Shown: piece by piece, positions 15,858 to 26,931 of the stretch
Layout of the letters: each line of letters begins with the position of its first letter
Position numbering within the stretch: position 1 is the first letter of the stretch
Assembly (NCBI RefSeq): GCF_900218065.1
Contig: NZ_OBMU01000001.1
Coordinates: 222,720 to 272,310 of the forward strand
Direction: 5' to 3'
Source: Novosphingobium sp. Chol11
Lineage (GTDB): Bacteria; Pseudomonadota; Alphaproteobacteria; Sphingomonadales; Sphingomonadaceae
Length of the DNA stretch: 49,591 nt
Translations under genes and position numbers: made by a program
Notes under the pieces: generated by a model
What the model saw: only the letters and a program-made list of their open reading frames with translations
Databases searched by the model: none
Told to the model about the DNA's origin: nothing

Positions 15858-18185
15858 TTATGCCTTCTTCGGCTGCATCTCGGGGAAGAGGTTAAGCAGC
15901 GCGGGAACAGCATCAGCCGGCACTGCCGCGCCGAAATGAAAACCCTGCGCATAATGGCAGCCTCCGGCGCGGAGATAGTCGACCTGGCGGATATTCTCGA
16001 CGCCTTCCGCAACGGTGCGAATGCCCAGGCTATAGGCTAGGTTCAGCAAGGTTCTGACGATCGCGGCGTCGTCCGGGTCCGTTTCGAGGTCGCGGACAAA
16101 CCGCTGGTCGATCTTTATGATGTCGATCGGGAACTGCTTGAGGTGCGAAAGCGACGCATAGCCGGTTCCGAAATCGTCCAGCGCGATGGAAATGCCTGCA
16201 GCACTCAATTGGTGAAGGCTTCGCTCCACGACCTCGGCATTACGGCCCAGAAAGACCGATTCGGTTACTTCCAGCTCGATGCCAGAAGCCGGCACGCCCA
16301 TCTGCTCGAGCTTGGATAGCAATCGATCAGGGAAACTGCTGTCGTGAAGTTCGACGCCCGGCACATTGATCGCGACATGCCCGATGGCCATCCCCTGATC
16401 CTGCCATTGCCGACAGTCCAATAGAACCCTGTCCAGCATCCGGTCATTGATCGTGCGGCCCAGTTCCGAATGTTCGAACGCCGCCGCAATTTCGGCGGGC
16501 ATGATCACGGAGCCATCGGGCCGCACGCATCTCAGCAGTGCCTCGAAACCGATGACGGCGCCGGTCGATAGATCGATCTTGGGCTGATACCACGGGACAG
16601 GCGGCGCATGGACCAAAGCGTCTCGGGCGCGATCCAGCATTCGCGCTTCCCGCTGCCAGCGGTCGAGCAGGCCAGGTTCGAAAAGGCATGCGCGTCCTCG
16701 TCCGCCGTTCTTCGCCTCGTAAAGAGCGATGTCGGCAAACTTCATCAATTCCGCAATGTCGCCGGCGTGTTCAGGGAACAGGGCGACGCCCATGCTGACA
16801 CGGCAATCGACATCGCGGTTGCCGTAAGCAAGTGGTTGATGAAGTTGGGCTGTCATCCGTGCCAGCACCACCTCCAGATCGGACGCATTGCGCAGGCGCG
16901 TCAACAGAACAGCAAATTCGTCGCCGCCCATGCGTGCGACGAGGTCACCGGGCCGCACCGCTTTCCGCAGCCGTTCCGCCACGGCGCTGAGGAGGGCGTC
17001 GCCGACATCATGTCCGGCGCTGTCGTTGATCCGCTTGAACTCGTCGACATCGATCAACACGACTGCCATCTGGCCGCCAGCATGGCCCGTCGAACCCGCA
17101 GCCTGCGTCAGCGTCGCCATGAAATGGGAGCGGTTGGCCAAGCCGGTGAGCGCGTCAGTCATGGCAAGATGCGCAAGGTGCCGCTCGGCATCCTTGCGAT
17201 CAGTGATGTCGACAATGCTGGAAAGGACGCAATCCTCGTCATCCACCCGGATCGAGCGGGTAGCGAGCAGCACGTCGTGGATCACCCCATCCTTACCGGC
17301 AATGCGGCATTCCTGATTGTCGAGAGGTTCACCGCTGGCAATCCGCTCGCGAAGGTTGGCCTGCGCCGAAGATCCTTCGTCCAGCAGGTGAACGCGGGAA
17401 ATATCCTCAGAGCCAAAGGTGCGTGCTGCGGCATTGTTGAAGCGCACAACGGTCCCGTCCTGCCGCGTCACCAGCAGGGGGATGGGGACGCTCATGAACA
17501 TGCGCTCCAATGTTTCGCCGTTGCGGGCCAGCGCGGCTCTGGCCGTGTTGGCGGCTTGGCTTGCCATCCATGCCAAACGCTGCAGCCGGTTGGTCCGCAC
17601 GATGGTGATCCACATGCCGCAATGCAGGATCAGCACGGCCAGGATCATGCCGGGCATCGTTGCTGAAACGGGGGCAGGTGCCAGATAGCCTATGAGGAGC
17701 GCAACGCCGCATCCTAGACCACCGCCGAAATTGCCCCTGAAACTCGTAGGCACCACGAGGTAGAATATGAGCGGCAGCATGAGCAGCACAAACAACGCGA
17801 TGTCACTGCGGGAGGTGACAAGGAAAGCCACGCCGACGGCGGTTACGACCTGCCAGGCGCAGCAAAGCCGCTCGACCTTCTGGAACGAATCCAGCTCGCG
17901 GCTGAGATACAGGCAGATGAGGGACCACAGCACCACCGCGAGACGTGCTGGCACCGCGATCCAGAAATGCGAGGTGCCCGCAAAGCGCCAGTCGCTCAGC
18001 AGGAACAGCGCGTTGAGGACGACCGAAAATATAAAGAGCGTGCGGGCGTGGCGGCGCGACTCAGGGAGGCGCTCTGCTTGAAACGCCGTTTCCTGCGCCC
18101 GGCTGAGAAACTCACCGGTAAAGAGAGAAAGATGGGTCACGGCCAGTCCATGTCGGCGCTCCCAGTGGCGCCACCGGAAAAACAA
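15858..18185 (-). CDS. Membrane GGDEF-EAL dual c-di-GMP enzyme with PAS domain
   Basis: A 775-residue sensor controlling cyclic di-GMP. About six hydrophobic segments lie between residues 45 and 195. A PAS domain (about 225-330) with VPIPLLVTRQDGTVVRFNNAAARTFG leads to GGDEF (335-500) and EAL (515-765) domains. Catalytic motifs are intact: GGDEF at 420-424 with an inhibitory-type RPGD five residues before it, EAL at 548-550, DDFGTGYASL and AEGVEN. Both diguanylate cyclase and phosphodiesterase activity are possible; the net direction cannot be told. No close operon partner. It is read away from the rpsL promoter region. Confidence 0.95.
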   Translation of the reverse strand: MFFRWRHWERRHGLAVTHLSLFTGEFLSRAQETAFQAERLPESRRHARTLFIFSVVLNALFLLSDWRFAGTSHFWIAVPARLAVVLWSLICLYLSRELDSFQKVERLCCAWQVVTAVGVAFLVTSRSDIALFVLLMLPLIFYLVVPTSFRGNFGGGLGCGVALLIGYLAPAPVSATMPGMILAVLILHCGMWITIVRTNRLQRLAWMASQAANTARAALARNGETLERMFMSVPIPLLVTRQDGTVVRFNNAAARTFGSEDISRVHLLDEGSSAQANLRERIASGEPLDNQECRIAGKDGVIHDVLLATRSIRVDDEDCVLSSIVDITDRKDAERHLAHLAMTDALTGLANRSHFMATLTQAAGSTGHAGGQMAVVLIDVDEFKRINDSAGHDVGDALLSAVAERLRKAVRPGDLVARMGGDEFAVLLTRLRNASDLEVVLARMTAQLHQPLAYGNRDVDCRVSMGVALFPEHAGDIAELMKFADIALYEAKNGGRGRACLFEPGLLDRWQREARMLDRARDALVHAPPVPWYQPKIDLSTGAVIGFEALLRCVRPDGSVIMPAEIAAAFEHSELGRTINDRMLDRVLLDCRQWQDQGMAIGHVAINVPGVELHDSSFPDRLLSKLEQMGVPASGIELEVTESVFLGRNAEVVERSLHQLSAAGISIALDDFGTGYASLSHLKQFPIDIIKIDQRFVRDLETDPDDAAIVRTLLNLAYSLGIRTVAEGVENIRQVDYLRAGGCHYAQGFHFGAAVPADAVPALLNLFPEMQPKKA

Positions 18186-18267
18186 TAGGTTGACCCGGTT
18201 ATCAATTCCCTAAGAGACCGTTCACCATGTCGGAACGTTTCCGGAACAAGCCCGTGTCGCGCCGTCC

Positions 18268-18295
18268 TTGACCGGGCAACGCTGCGCCGTTATAG
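18268..18295 (+). promoter_or_regulatory. Strong candidate promoter of the str operon
   Basis: TTGACC (18268-18273), a 16-bp spacer and TTATAG (18290-18295) lie in the 319-bp gap before rpsL. This gives a leader of about 200 nt. It is the best sigma-70-like match seen in this gap and sits in front of the first ribosomal gene, as expected. Confidence 0.65.
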
Positions 18296-18391
18296 GCGCG
18301 CCTGCCCAGCGTTTCTCGGCCGGTGAAGATTCGTTTTCCCGGTGGATGCTATGTGAGGCGAAACAGAGCTGAACATTGCCGGTGCTCTTGC

Positions 18392-18428
18392 GGCTCCAGA
18401 CGGTTCATCCGTCGGGGCTTTTGCTGTT
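18392..18428 (+). promoter_or_regulatory. Leader hairpin with T-rich tail upstream of rpsL
   Basis: GACGG and CCGTC form a hairpin around TTCAT, extended by GGCTCC pairing with GGGGCT (two G-U pairs), and followed by TTTGCTGTTTGG. It lies between the promoter and rpsL and could act as an attenuator. No ligand is suggested by the sequence. Confidence 0.4.
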
Positions 18429-18504
18429 TGGAGGCTTGTCCTTTTCAGGCTGCGAAGAACGCGGGAATGCTTGCGGTAAAGTAACTGAAAAGGTGAAGGG
18501 CTTC

Positions 18505-18876
18505 ATGCCAACAATCAACCAGCTGGTCCGCAAGGGCCGCGAGCTGCAGAAGACCAAGTCGAAGGTCCCTGCAATGGAAGCGAACCCGCAGAAGCGCGGC
18601 GTTTGCACCCGTGTTTACACGACGACCCCGAAGAAGCCGAACTCGGCTCTCCGCAAGGTGGCGAAGGTGCGTCTGGTCAACCAGCGCGAAGTCATCACCT
18701 ACATCCCGGGTGAAGGCCACAACCTTCAGGAGCACAGCGTTGTGCTGATCCGTGGCGGCCGCGTGCGCGACCTTCCCGGTGTGCGTTACCACGTGCTGCG
18801 CGGCGTTCTGGATACCCAGGGCGTCAAGGACCGTAAGCAGAGCCGTTCGAAGTACGGCGCGAAGCGTCCGAAGTAA
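18505..18876 (+). CDS. rpsL: 30S ribosomal protein S12
   Basis: Decoding-site protein S12. I chose ATG 18505 ([20 protein letters not shown]), giving 123 residues. The same frame stays open to TTG 18376, but that 43-codon extension has no family similarity. The loop [18 protein letters not shown] and [20 protein letters not shown] are wild type at the lysine and proline positions where streptomycin resistance usually arises. First gene of str, 13 bp before rpsG. Confidence 0.98.
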   Translation: MPTINQLVRKGRELQKTKSKVPAMEANPQKRGVCTRVYTTTPKKPNSALRKVAKVRLVNQREVITYIPGEGHNLQEHSVVLIRGGRVRDLPGVRYHVLRGVLDTQGVKDRKQSRSKYGAKRPK

Positions 18877-18889
18877 GGGAGACTAAAGC

Positions 18890-19360
18890 ATGTCACGTCG
18901 TCGTCGCCCCGAAAAGCGCGTTATCCTGCCCGATCCCAAGTTTGGCGATATCGTGCTGTCGAAGTTCATGAACAGCATCATGCAGGACGGTAAGAAGGCC
19001 GTCGCCGAGTCCATCGTTTACGGTGCGCTCGAAACTGTCGAAGCGAAGTCCAAGAAGGACCCGATCGGCATGTTCCATGATGCGCTCAACAATGTGAAGC
19101 CCGGCATCGAAGTCCGCAGCCGCCGCGTTGGCGGTGCGACCTACCAGGTCCCCGTCGAAGTGCGCCCCGAGCGCGCTCAGGCGCTGGCGATCCGTTGGCT
19201 GATCACGGCTTCGCGCAACCGCAGCGAAACCACCATGGCTGCTCGTCTCTCGGGTGAACTGCTGGACGCTGCCAATAACCGCGGCAATGCCGTCAAGAAG
19301 CGCGAAGACACGCACCGCATGGCGGAAGCGAACCGCGCCTTCTCGCACTACCGCTGGTAA
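18890..19360 (+). CDS. rpsG: 30S ribosomal protein S7
   Basis: Primary binder of the 3' domain of 16S rRNA, 156 residues. It begins [20 protein letters not shown] and carries the conserved [16 protein letters not shown], the [20 protein letters not shown] hairpin that contacts E-site mRNA, and the ending [15 protein letters not shown]. It follows rpsL closely. A terminator-like hairpin begins 6 bp after its stop and may lower read-through into fusA. Confidence 0.98.
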   Translation: MSRRRRPEKRVILPDPKFGDIVLSKFMNSIMQDGKKAVAESIVYGALETVEAKSKKDPIGMFHDALNNVKPGIEVRSRRVGGATYQVPVEVRPERAQALAIRWLITASRNRSETTMAARLSGELLDAANNRGNAVKKREDTHRMAEANRAFSHYRW

Positions 19361-19366
19361 AGAGGG

Positions 19367-19390
19367 GCGGGCGCTGACGTGCCCGCTTTT
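19367..19390 (+). terminator. Terminator-like hairpin between rpsG and fusA
   Basis: GCGGGC pairs with GCCCGC around an 8-nt loop, followed by TTTTCATTT. With a 6-bp GC stem and short U run it could act as a partial terminator setting the ratio of ribosomal proteins to elongation factors. Confidence 0.5.
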
Positions 19391-19513
19391 CATTTCTGGT
19401 TTTGAATATCGGTCCGTTCGCCGTGGGGCTACCCATGGCGGACGGATTGGTTTAGGGGCCAGCCGCAAGACTCATTCACTTGACCGCCGGCGCGCCGGCA
19501 ACGGAGAAGCATC

Positions 19514-21607
19514 ATGGCCCGCAGCCATCCGCTCGAACGCTATCGCAATTTCGGTATCATGGCGCATATCGACGCCGGCAAGACCACCACGACCGAGCGT
19601 ATTCTTTACTACACCGGCAAGTCCTACAAGATCGGCGAAGTCCATGACGGTGCCGCCACCATGGACTGGATGGAGCAGGAGCAGGAGCGTGGTATCACCA
19701 TCACGTCGGCTGCGACGACCTGCGTGTGGAAGGCCGAAGAGGGCAAGGGCCCCGAGCATCGCCTGAACATCATCGACACCCCTGGCCACGTCGACTTCAC
19801 CATCGAAGTCGAGCGTTCGCTGCGCGTGCTTGACGGCGCGGTCGCTGCGTTCGACGGCGTTGCGGGCGTTGAGCCCCAGTCGGAAACCGTGTGGCGCCAG
19901 GCGGACAAGTACAAGGTTCCGCGGATGTGCTTCATCAACAAGCTCGACCGCACCGGTGCCAACTTCTATTATTGCGTGCAGACGATCATCGATCGCCTGG
20001 GCGCGACTCCCGCTGTCCTCTATCTGCCCATCGGCGCGGAATCGGATTTCAAAGGCCTGGTCGACCTCGTCAATGATCGCGCGATCATCTGGAAGGACGA
20101 GAATCTGGGTGCAGAGTTCACCTATGAAGCGATCCCGGACGATCTGGCCGACAAGGCCGCCGAATATCGTGAAAAGCTGATCGAACTCGCCGTCGAGCAG
20201 GACGACGAGGCGATGGAAGCCTATCTCGAAGGCAACATCCCCGACGCCGCCACGCTCAAGAAGCTGATCCGCAAGGGTACGCTCAATCAGTCGTTCGTAC
20301 CGGTACTGTGTGGATCGGCGTTCAAGAACAAGGGCGTCCAGCCGCTGCTCGACGCGGTCGTCGATTATCTGCCTTCGCCGCTCGACATCGAGGACGTGCA
20401 GGGCATCAACCCGAATACCGAAGAGCCCGACAGCCGTCCGACCTCAGACGACGCGCCCTTCTCGGGTCTGGCGTTTAAGATCATGAACGACCCGTTCGTG
20501 GGCTCGCTCACCTTCCTGCGTATTTATTCCGGCACCCTGACCAAGGGCACCTATCTGAACTCGGTCAAGGACAAGAAGGAAAAGATCGGCCGCATGCTGC
20601 TGATGCATGCCAACAGCCGTGAAGACATCGAGGCGGCCTATGCAGGTGACATCGTCGCGCTGGCCGGCATGAAGGAAACCACCACCGGTGATACGTTGTG
20701 CGCCGAGCGCCAGCCGATCATTCTTGAGCGGATGGAATTCCCTGAGCCGGTTATCGAACTGTCGGTGGAACCCAAGACCAAGGCCGACCAGGAAAAGATG
20801 GGCGTCGCCCTCAACCGTCTGGCTGCCGAAGATCCGTCCTTCCGCGTCACGACCGATCACGAATCGGGTCAGACGATCATCAAGGGCATGGGTGAACTTC
20901 ACCTCGAAATCCTGGTCGACCGCATGAAGCGCGAGTTCAAGGTCGAGGCGAATGTCGGCGCGCCGCAGGTGGCCTATCGCGAGTATCTGAAGAAGCCCGT
21001 CGATATTGACTACACCCACAAGAAGCAGTCGGGCGGCACTGGTCAGTTCGGCCGCATCAAGGTGAAGCTGACGCCGGGTGAGCGCGGTGCGGGCATCATC
21101 TTCAAGGATGAGATCAAGGGCGGTAACATTCCCAAGGAATATATCCCCGCGATCGAAAAGGGCATGCGCGAGACGGCGGCCACTGGCTCGCTCATCGGCT
21201 TCCCGATCATCGACTTCGAAATCCTGCTCTATGACGGCGCCTACCACGACGTCGACTCGTCTGCGCTGGCGTTCGAAATCACCGGTCGCGCAGCGATGCG
21301 CGAAGCGGCGCAAAAGTCGGGCATCACCTTGCTCGAGCCGGTCATGAAGGTCGAAGTTGTCACCCCGGAAGAATATCTGGGCGACGTCATCGGCGACATG
21401 AACAGCCGTCGTGGCCAGATCCAGGGCACCGATACGCGCGGCAACGCGCAGGTGGTCGAGGCCATGGTGCCGCTGGCCAACATGTTCGGCTATGTAAACT
21501 CGCTGCGTTCCTTCACCCAGGGCCGTGCGAACTACTCGATGATCTTCTCCCACTATGACGAAGTGCCGCAGAATGTGGCGGACGAAGTCAAGGCGAAGAT
21601 GGCCTGA
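19514..21607 (+). CDS. fusA: Elongation factor G
   Basis: Translocation GTPase, 697 residues. GTP-binding motifs are G1 [19 protein letters not shown] (about 17-35), G2 within the [13 protein letters not shown] region, G3 DTPGHVDFT, and G4 NKLD. Domain IV and V landmarks include [27 protein letters not shown] and [21 protein letters not shown]. It follows rpsG by 153 bp, with a hairpin between them, and precedes tuf by 135 bp. Complete, normal bacterial EF-G1. Confidence 0.98.
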   Translation: MARSHPLERYRNFGIMAHIDAGKTTTTERILYYTGKSYKIGEVHDGAATMDWMEQEQERGITITSAATTCVWKAEEGKGPEHRLNIIDTPGHVDFTIEVERSLRVLDGAVAAFDGVAGVEPQSETVWRQADKYKVPRMCFINKLDRTGANFYYCVQTIIDRLGATPAVLYLPIGAESDFKGLVDLVNDRAIIWKDENLGAEFTYEAIPDDLADKAAEYREKLIELAVEQDDEAMEAYLEGNIPDAATLKKLIRKGTLNQSFVPVLCGSAFKNKGVQPLLDAVVDYLPSPLDIEDVQGINPNTEEPDSRPTSDDAPFSGLAFKIMNDPFVGSLTFLRIYSGTLTKGTYLNSVKDKKEKIGRMLLMHANSREDIEAAYAGDIVALAGMKETTTGDTLCAERQPIILERMEFPEPVIELSVEPKTKADQEKMGVALNRLAAEDPSFRVTTDHESGQTIIKGMGELHLEILVDRMKREFKVEANVGAPQVAYREYLKKPVDIDYTHKKQSGGTGQFGRIKVKLTPGERGAGIIFKDEIKGGNIPKEYIPAIEKGMRETAATGSLIGFPIIDFEILLYDGAYHDVDSSALAFEITGRAAMREAAQKSGITLLEPVMKVEVVTPEEYLGDVIGDMNSRRGQIQGTDTRGNAQVVEAMVPLANMFGYVNSLRSFTQGRANYSMIFSHYDEVPQNVADEVKAKMA

Positions 21608-21742
21608 TGATTTTCCTTGGCCGGGCCGTGCTGGCGGCTCGGTTAGGGGCTGGTAATCTGTAAATTTGCTGCTATGGACGCGCCTTCGCGAGGCGCGGCC
21701 GAGCGGTCTGACCAAGCTGATTTGATTAGAAGGTAGGAAAAA

Positions 21743-22933
<1,191 letters not shown>

Positions 22934-22985
22934 TATAGGACCGCAGCAGCGCGGATCGCCTGATTCGCGCCGCTCGGATTTTCTA

Positions 22986-23053
22986 CCGCCCCGGATCGCC
23001 TTTCTCCGGCTCTTGCTGAGCTAGAAGGGCAGAAAACGGGGCGGATATTTTTT
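22986..23053 (+). terminator. Branched terminator-like structure between tuf and rpsJ
   Basis: CCGCCCCG (22986-22993) pairs with CGGGGCGG (23037-23044), enclosing a smaller hairpin (GCTC/GAGC with flanking CCTT/AAGG), and is followed by ATATTTTTTG. The clear U tract suggests termination or attenuation at the str/S10 boundary. The promoter of S10 was not identified with confidence in the remaining 90 bp. Confidence 0.6.
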
Positions 23054-23142
23054 GATGGTGCATTCTCACAAGTCATCGGCTGCTCCAGCTGATTTCTGAA
23101 AATGCTCCAGGTTTTTGGCTCTTTCGCATCGGTACAGGAACA

Positions 23143-23451
23143 ATGGACAGCAACATCCGCATTCGCCTCAAGGCGTTCGATCATCGCGTGCTCGATCAGG
23201 CGACCGGCGACATCGCCGACACCGCCCGCCGCACCGGCGCCCTCATTCGCGGTCCGATTCCCCTTCCGACGCGCATCGAAAAGTTCACGGTCAATCGTGG
23301 CCCGCACATCGACAAGAAGTCGCGCGAGCAGTTCGAGGTCCGTACATACAAGCGCATGCTTGACATTGTGCAGCCGACGCCGCAGACGGTCGACGCGCTG
23401 ATGAAGCTGGACTTGGCTGCCGGCGTGAACGTGGAAATCAAGCTGGCCTAA
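23143..23451 (+). CDS. rpsJ: 30S ribosomal protein S10 (NusE)
   Basis: 102 residues beginning [21 protein letters not shown]10 is a head protein of the small subunit and, as NusE, a transcription antitermination factor paired with NusB and Nus[33 protein letters not shown] is the conserved central part. It is the first S10-operon gene but is separated from rplC by an unusually long, structured gap of about 270 bp. Confidence 0.98.
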   Translation: MDSNIRIRLKAFDHRVLDQATGDIADTARRTGALIRGPIPLPTRIEKFTVNRGPHIDKKSREQFEVRTYKRMLDIVQPTPQTVDALMKLDLAAGVNVEIKLA

Positions 23452-23453
23452 AG

Positions 23454-23676
23454 CTGGCAAGTCCCTGCCAACCCGAAAGGCTGGCAGGGTATCGGGCGTT
23501 CTGGCTTGCCAGGAGCTCAAACGACACAAGGGATACCGCACGGCCCCTCCGGTGAACCGGAATGGCTCGTGGTCCTGGTCCCCCGTCGCCTTCCCCGAGC
23601 AGGGGTCGGCATCCAACCCGGACGGGGTGATTGTTAATTGGGTTGGCCGCGAGGGAGGGATCCTGAGCGGTTTTTT
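23454..23676 (+). promoter_or_regulatory. Structured leader between rpsJ and rplC
   Basis: CTGGCAAG (23454-23461) can pair with CTTGCCAG (23505-23512), enclosing CCCTGCCA/TGGCAGGG (23463-23470 / 23482-23489). The apical loop contains CCCGA, complementary to TCGGG at 23492-23496; the 2-nt linker is short for a true pseudoknot, so this may be an alternative pairing. Near the end CCGC/GCGG (23647-23650 / 23667-23670) is followed by six T. The whole looks like an attenuated ribosomal-protein leader, by analogy with the L4-controlled S10 leader of E. coli but placed downstream of rpsJ. Confidence 0.45.
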
Positions 23677-23725
23677 CGTTGGATACGCCCGCTGCTAAGG
23701 CGGGCCTCTATGGGAGTAATCAGTG

Positions 23726-24481
23726 ATGCGCACAGGCGTGATCGCTAAGAAAGTCGGGATGACCCGTCTGTTCCAGGAGGACGGACGTCATATTCCCGTT
23801 ACGGTTCTGGCCCTTGAGGGCAATCAGGTCGTGGCTCGCAAAGAAGTCGATCGTGACGGTTATGTCGCGGTTCAGCTCGGTGCGGGTGTTGCGAAGGTCA
23901 AGAATGTCGCCAAGCCGCAGCGCGGCCATTTCGCCAAGGCGGAAGTGGAGCCGAAGGCGCGTTTGGTCGAATTCCGTGTCGCCGAGGATGCGCTCCTCGA
24001 TGTCGGCGCCGAGATCGCAGCCGATCATTTCATCGCCGGCCAACTGGTCGACGTCGCTGGCCACACCCAGGGTAAGGGTTTCGCCGGTGCCATGAAGCGC
24101 TGGGGCTTCGGCGGTATGCGCGCCACGCACGGCGTGTCCATCAGCCACCGTGCCCATGGTTCGACCGGTAATCGCCAGGACCCGGGCCGCGTCTTCAAGA
24201 ACAAGAAGATGGCGGGTCATATGGGTGATCGCGAGCGCACGCAGCAGAATCTCGAAATCGTTCGCACGGACGTCGAGCGTGGCCTGCTGTTCGTCAAGGG
24301 CAGCGTTCCGGGCGCAAAGGGCACCTGGTTGACCGTCAGCGATGCCGTCAAGGTGAAGCGTCCTGCCGACGCTCCTTATCCGGCGAGCCTCAAGCAGGCT
24401 GCCAACAGCAACAACGCTCCGGCCGAGACGCCCGCTGAAGAAGCGGCTGCTCCCGAAGCGACCGAAGGCCAGGAGGGCTAA
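23726..24481 (+). CDS. rplC: 50S ribosomal protein L3
   Basis: 251 residues from ATG 23726; GTG 23723 is directly before it, and I prefer the ATG because family members begin [16 protein letters not shown]. The GGGAG at 23712 suits it. L3 helps form the peptidyl transferase centre. The loop [33 protein letters not shown] is intact. The last about 30 residues are an Ala/Glu-rich tail, which explains the excess over E. coli (209). rplD follows after 2 bp. Confidence 0.97.
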   Translation: MRTGVIAKKVGMTRLFQEDGRHIPVTVLALEGNQVVARKEVDRDGYVAVQLGAGVAKVKNVAKPQRGHFAKAEVEPKARLVEFRVAEDALLDVGAEIAADHFIAGQLVDVAGHTQGKGFAGAMKRWGFGGMRATHGVSISHRAHGSTGNRQDPGRVFKNKKMAGHMGDRERTQQNLEIVRTDVERGLLFVKGSVPGAKGTWLTVSDAVKVKRPADAPYPASLKQAANSNNAPAETPAEEAAAPEATEGQEG

Positions 24482-24483
24482 TC

Positions 24484-25107
24484 ATGAAGGTCAATGTACA
24501 GACCCTCGACGCGCAGGCTGCTGGCGATGTGGAACTGAACGATGCCGTGTTCGGTGTCGAGCCCCGCATCGACATCCTGCACCGCGTCGTGCTCTGGCAG
24601 CTCGAGAAGCGCCGGGCTCCGGCGCGTGCTACCCGTGAGCGTTCGGACGTTGCCCGCACGGGCAAGAAGTTCGGCCGCCAGAAGGGTGGCGGTACGGCCC
24701 GTCACGGCGACCGCAAGGCGCCGGTGTTCATCGGCGGTGGTAAGGCGCACGGTGCCCGTGCCCGTACCTTCGGTCACGACCTCAACAAGAAGGTTCGTGC
24801 GCTCGGCCTGAAAATGGCCCTGTCGTCAAAGGCCAAGGACGGATCGCTGATCGTTCTCGACAATCTCGACGTGGCGGAAGGCAAGACCAAGGCTCTGGTC
24901 GCGCACCTCGCCAAGCTGAACCTCAACAAGGCGCTGTTCATCGACGGTGACGCAGTGAATGTCAGCTTCGCGAAGGCTTCGGCGAACATCGTCGGCGTGG
25001 ACCTGCTGCCGGCCGTCGGCGCCAATGTCTACGACATCCTGAGGGCGGATTCGCTGGTGCTGACGCGCGCCGCGGTCGAAAAGCTGGAGGCGCGTTTCAA
25101 TGGCTAA
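24484..25107 (+). CDS. rplD: 50S ribosomal protein L4
   Basis: 207 residues. L4 lines the exit tunnel, and in E. coli it also represses its own S10 operon. The extended tunnel loop, [22 protein letters not shown], lies at about residues 58-80, and GPxxR-like [20 protein letters not shown] follows. Its end overlaps rplW by 8 bp. If the rplC leader is L4-responsive, this would be the regulator; that is inference only. Confidence 0.97.
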   Translation: MKVNVQTLDAQAAGDVELNDAVFGVEPRIDILHRVVLWQLEKRRAPARATRERSDVARTGKKFGRQKGGGTARHGDRKAPVFIGGGKAHGARARTFGHDLNKKVRALGLKMALSSKAKDGSLIVLDNLDVAEGKTKALVAHLAKLNLNKALFIDGDAVNVSFAKASANIVGVDLLPAVGANVYDILRADSLVLTRAAVEKLEARFNG

Positions 25108-25417
25108 GAAAGAAGCCGCGAAGGTCGACAACCGTCATTACGACGTCGTCGTCGCCCCGGTCATCACCGAGAAGTCGACCCTTCTCTCCGAGAACAACGC
25201 CGTGGTCTTCAAGGTCGCCAATGACGCGACCAAGCCGGAGATCAAGGCTGCCGTCGAAGCGCTCTGGGGCGTGACCGTGAAGAGCGTGAACACGCTGGTG
25301 GCCAAGGGCAAGACCAAGAAGTGGAAGGGCAAGCCCTACACGCGGTCTGACGTGAAGAAGGCGATCGTTCGCCTGGCTGACGGCCAGTCGATCGACATCA
25401 CCGAAGGAGTGCGCTGA
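25100..25417 (+). CDS. rplW: 50S ribosomal protein L23
   Basis: 105 residues. L23 sits at the tunnel exit and is the docking point for trigger factor and SRP. Family landmarks are [24 protein letters not shown] and [30 protein letters not shown]. It begins 8 bp inside rplD and ends 2 bp before rplB, so translation is likely coupled. Confidence 0.97.
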   Translation: MAKKEAAKVDNRHYDVVVAPVITEKSTLLSENNAVVFKVANDATKPEIKAAVEALWGVTVKSVNTLVAKGKTKKWKGKPYTRSDVKKAIVRLADGQSIDITEGVR

Positions 25418-25419
25418 CC

Positions 25420-26256
25420 ATGGCGCTTAAGAGCTACAACCCGACGAGCCCGGCCCAGCGCGGCCTGATCCTCGTCGATCGCAGCGGCCTGCACAAGGGC
25501 AAGCCCGTCAAGGCGCTGACCGAAGGCAAGCGCAAGACCGGTGGCCGCAACAACAAGGGCCATGTGACCTCGCGCGGGATCGCCGGTGGTCACAAGCAGC
25601 GTTACCGCATCATCGACTTCAAGCGTCGTTTGTGGGACGTCGAAGGCACGGTCGAGCGTCTGGAATATGACCCCAACCGTACCGCCTTCATCGCGCTGGT
25701 CAGCTATCCCGACGGCACCCAGGCCTATATCCTGGCGCCGCAGCGCCTGGCTCCCGGTGACAAGGTCGTCGCGGGCAAGAAGACTGACGTTAAGCCGGGC
25801 AACGCGATGGAACTCGGCCAGATGCCGGTCGGCACCATCATCCACAATATCGAGATGAAGCCCGGCAAGGGCGGTCAGCTCTGCCGCTCGGCGGGCACCT
25901 ATGCCCAGCTGGTCGGTCGTGATCGTGGCATGGTGATGGTCCGTCTGTCTTCGGGCGAACAGCGCTACATTCGTTCGGATTGCATGGGCACCGTCGGTGC
26001 CGTGTCGAACCCGGACAATGCCAACACCAACCTCGCCAAGGCCGGCCGTAACCGCTGGCTCGGCAAGCGTCCGCTGACGCGCGGTGTGGCGAAGAACCCG
26101 GTCGATCACCCGCATGGCGGTGGTGAAGGCCGGACCTCGGGTGGCCGTCATCCGGTCACCCCCTGGGGTAAGCCGACCAAGGGTGCGCGCACCCGCCACA
26201 ACAAGGCGACGGACAAGTTTATCATCCGTAGCCGCCACGCGAAGAAGAAGAGGTAA
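25420..26256 (+). CDS. rplB: 50S ribosomal protein L2
   Basis: 278 residues. L2 is needed for subunit joining and peptidyl transfer. It begins [20 protein letters not shown]. The central fold contains [21 protein letters not shown], and the C-terminal loop [20 protein letters not shown] carries the conserved histidine next to the catalytic centre. Immediately before rpsS. Confidence 0.98.
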   Translation: MALKSYNPTSPAQRGLILVDRSGLHKGKPVKALTEGKRKTGGRNNKGHVTSRGIAGGHKQRYRIIDFKRRLWDVEGTVERLEYDPNRTAFIALVSYPDGTQAYILAPQRLAPGDKVVAGKKTDVKPGNAMELGQMPVGTIIHNIEMKPGKGGQLCRSAGTYAQLVGRDRGMVMVRLSSGEQRYIRSDCMGTVGAVSNPDNANTNLAKAGRNRWLGKRPLTRGVAKNPVDHPHGGGEGRTSGGRHPVTPWGKPTKGARTRHNKATDKFIIRSRHAKKKR

Positions 26257-26261
26257 GCGAG

Positions 26262-26540
26262 ATGGCTCGTTCCGTCTGGAAAGGTCCGTTCGTGGACCTC
26301 AGCCTTCTGAAGAAGGCGGAAGTCGCTCAGGATGCCGGTGGCCGTTCGGGTCCGATCAAGACCTGGTCGCGCCGCTCCACCATCCTGCCGCAGTTCGTCG
26401 GCCTGACGTTCAACGTCTATAACGGCCGCAAGCATGTGCCGGTCTCGGTGAACGAGGATATGGTGGGTCATAAGCTGGGCGAATTCGCTCCGACCCGCTA
26501 CTTCCCCGGCCACGCCGCCGACAAGAAGGGCAAGCGCTAA
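26262..26540 (+). CDS. rpsS: 30S ribosomal protein S19
   Basis: 92 residues, the usual length. S19 forms a complex with S13 in the head of the small subunit. Conserved blocks are [42 protein letters not shown] and [17 protein letters not shown]. Its stop overlaps the rplV start by one base (TAATG). Confidence 0.98.
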   Translation: MARSVWKGPFVDLSLLKKAEVAQDAGGRSGPIKTWSRRSTILPQFVGLTFNVYNGRKHVPVSVNEDMVGHKLGEFAPTRYFPGHAADKKGKR

Positions 26541-26926
26541 TGAGCAAGGAAAAGGCTCCCCGTCGCGTCGCCGACAATGAGGCGCTGGCCGTTGGCACGC
26601 AGATCCGTGGTTCGGCCCAGAAGCTAAACCTGGTGGCTACGCTCATCCGCGGCCGCAAGGTCGAGGACGCGTTGAACATCCTCGCCTTCTCGAAGAAGGC
26701 GATGGCGGTCGACGTGCGCAAGGTGCTGGCTTCGGCCATCGCCAATGCGGAAAACAACCACAATCTGGACGTCGACAGCCTTGTCGTCGCGGAAGCATCG
26801 GTGGGCAAGAGCTTCACCATGAAGCGCTTCCACGCTCGCGGCCGTGGTAAGTCGACCCGGATCCTGAAGCCCTTCAGCCGCGTGCGCATCGTCGTGCGTG
26901 AAGCAGCTGAAGAAGCGGAGGCGTAA
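26540..26926 (+). CDS. rplV: 50S ribosomal protein L22
   Basis: 128 residues. L22 reaches along the exit tunnel; its beta-hairpin [22 protein letters not shown] (about 93-115) forms the constriction together with L4 and is a known site of macrolide-resistance changes; I see no deletion. The N-terminus and the Ala/Glu tail are longer than in E. coli (110). Confidence 0.97.
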   Translation: MSKEKAPRRVADNEALAVGTQIRGSAQKLNLVATLIRGRKVEDALNILAFSKKAMAVDVRKVLASAIANAENNHNLDVDSLVVAEASVGKSFTMKRFHARGRGKSTRILKPFSRVRIVVREAAEEAEA

Positions 26927-26931
26927 GAGAC

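Noticed and set aside
18376..18504. In-frame 43-codon extension of rpsL
   Set aside because: S12 begins at [11 protein letters not shown] in all families; the upstream part contains the leader hairpin.
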